DNA of 5,636 nt. It comes from an uncultured bacterium (GTDB lineage Bacteria > Actinomycetota > Coriobacteriia > Coriobacteriales > Coriobacteriaceae). Shown in pieces: positions 5,067 to 5,636 of this stretch. The position numbers and the translations under genes were made by a program. Under the pieces are notes generated by a model. That model saw only the letters and a program-made list of their open reading frames with translations, was not told the DNA's origin and searched no databases. The stretch spans positions 1 through 5,636 of the forward strand of contig CAJMRE010000058.1 of the NCBI GenBank assembly GCA_905215755.1. Reading direction: 5' to 3'. Each line of letters begins with the position of its first letter. Position 1 is the first letter of the stretch.

Positions 5067-5636
5067 ATGTCCAAGCCGCGTCGTCGTAAGCAGAAAAAGC
5101 AGGTCAAGCCCGAGCTCAAGCTCAGGCAATTTGCCGCCACCGAGCTTTCCGACCAGCTTGCCGCCCTTCCCTGCGCCGCCGACCTACCGCGCTTTATGGT
5201 CGACACGGTCGCCGGCGCCTATGCACCCGCCGATGCTCAGCTCATGATCGAGGGCTTTGGCGCCGCAGCCACGCGCCCGGTCACGCTGCGCGCCAACACG
5301 CTCAAGGCGACCGCCGAGAACATCGCCGCGGCACTCGACGCCGCCGGAATCGCACACCGCTCCGTCGCATGGTACCCGGATGCCTTCATCCTGCCCGAGG
5401 CCCAGGTTTCCGACCTGTGGGACCTCGACATCTACCGTGACGGCAAGATCTACCTGCAGAGCCTGTCATCCATGATGCCGCCTTTGGTGCTGGGCGCTCA
5501 GGCCGGCGAGGACATCCTGGACATGTGCGCAGCCCCTGGCGGCAAGACGACGCAGATCGCCGCCCTCACCCAGGGCCAGGCACACCTCACCGCCTGCGAG
5601 ATGAGCATTCCCCGCGCCGAAAAGCTCGAAGCCAAC
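5067..5636 (+). CDS. RsmF-type (RsmB/NOP family) RNA cytosine-C5 methyltransferase, 3' end beyond window
   Basis: The frame stays open to the window end, giving the first 190 residues. Members of this family use S-adenosylmethionine to methylate cytosine-C5 in rRNA or tRNA; RsmF of E. coli modifies 16S rRNA C1407. Visible: a very basic N-terminus (KPRRRKQKKQVK, 3-14), the N-terminal RNA-binding part with RANTLK (75-80), YLQSLSSMMPPLVL (129-142), SAM-binding motif I DMCAAPGGKT (152-161) and the following ACEMSIPRAEKL (176-187), where Glu178 probably holds the SAM ribose. Motif I begins near residue 150, so there is no N-terminal NusB-like domain as in RsmB; RsmF-like is the better match. The catalytic cysteines (motifs IV and VI) lie beyond the window, so activity and exact target cannot be judged. 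ATG 5067 is supported by the Shine-Dalgarno at 5052-5060. The gene follows the repeat element and the MetRS-like gene on the same strand. Confidence 0.93.
   Translation, partial: MSKPRRRKQKKQVKPELKLRQFAATELSDQLAALPCAADLPRFMVDTVAGAYAPADAQLMIEGFGAAATRPVTLRANTLKATAENIAAALDAAGIAHRSVAWYPDAFILPEAQVSDLWDLDIYRDGKIYLQSLSSMMPPLVLGAQAGEDILDMCAAPGGKTTQIAALTQGQAHLTACEMSIPRAEKLEAN

Noticed and set aside
4961..5206. 81-residue minus-strand open frame across the repeat element
   Set aside because: It runs through the palindrome and antisense to the conserved methyltransferase N-terminus, and has no recognisable motif.

Overview
The window is GC-rich and gene-dense. Reading both strands gives five protein genes: a three-gene leftward cluster, and two rightward genes diverging from it. 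The gene types (QueH rather than QueG for the last queuosine step, a MetRS-family enzyme, an RsmF-type methyltransferase) together with GC-rich codon use suggest a Gram-positive actinobacterial relative, most likely a Coriobacteriia gut organism such as Collinsella. That placement is inference from sequence style, not a database match.

Layout. Positions 1-196 are an intergenic left flank holding a perfect 13-bp inverted repeat that touches the queA stop codon, and a second hairpin followed by a T-rich stretch that looks like the terminator of the leftward cluster. The leftward cluster, in transcription order, is a small membrane protein with an HExxH motif (DUF3267-like, 2631-2065), queH (2054-1479) and queA (1414-197). 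The first two are 10 nt apart and look translationally coupled. QueA makes epoxyqueuosine on tRNA and QueH reduces it to queuosine, so these two genes encode the last two consecutive steps of the same tRNA anticodon modification. The earlier preQ0/preQ1 genes and tgt are not in the window.

The 132-bp divergent gap (2632-2763) carries a candidate extended -10 promoter and a possible hairpin over the Shine-Dalgarno of the rightward gene. That gene (2764-4914) encodes a 716-residue methionyl-tRNA synthetase family protein. Its HIGH motif and apparent anticodon-contact residues are intact, but its KMSKS loop is degenerate and at least two residues of the methionine pocket are changed. It may be a divergent MetRS or a paralogue with another role, and this is the most interesting feature here.

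Downstream, positions 4931-5039 form a compact repeat element: a perfect 36-bp inverted repeat whose left half contains a second, mutually exclusive 14-bp hairpin, ending in four Ts. The last gene (from 5067, cut by the window end) is an RsmF/NOL1-NOP2-Sun family RNA cytosine-5 methyltransferase. Four of the five genes therefore act on tRNA or rRNA.
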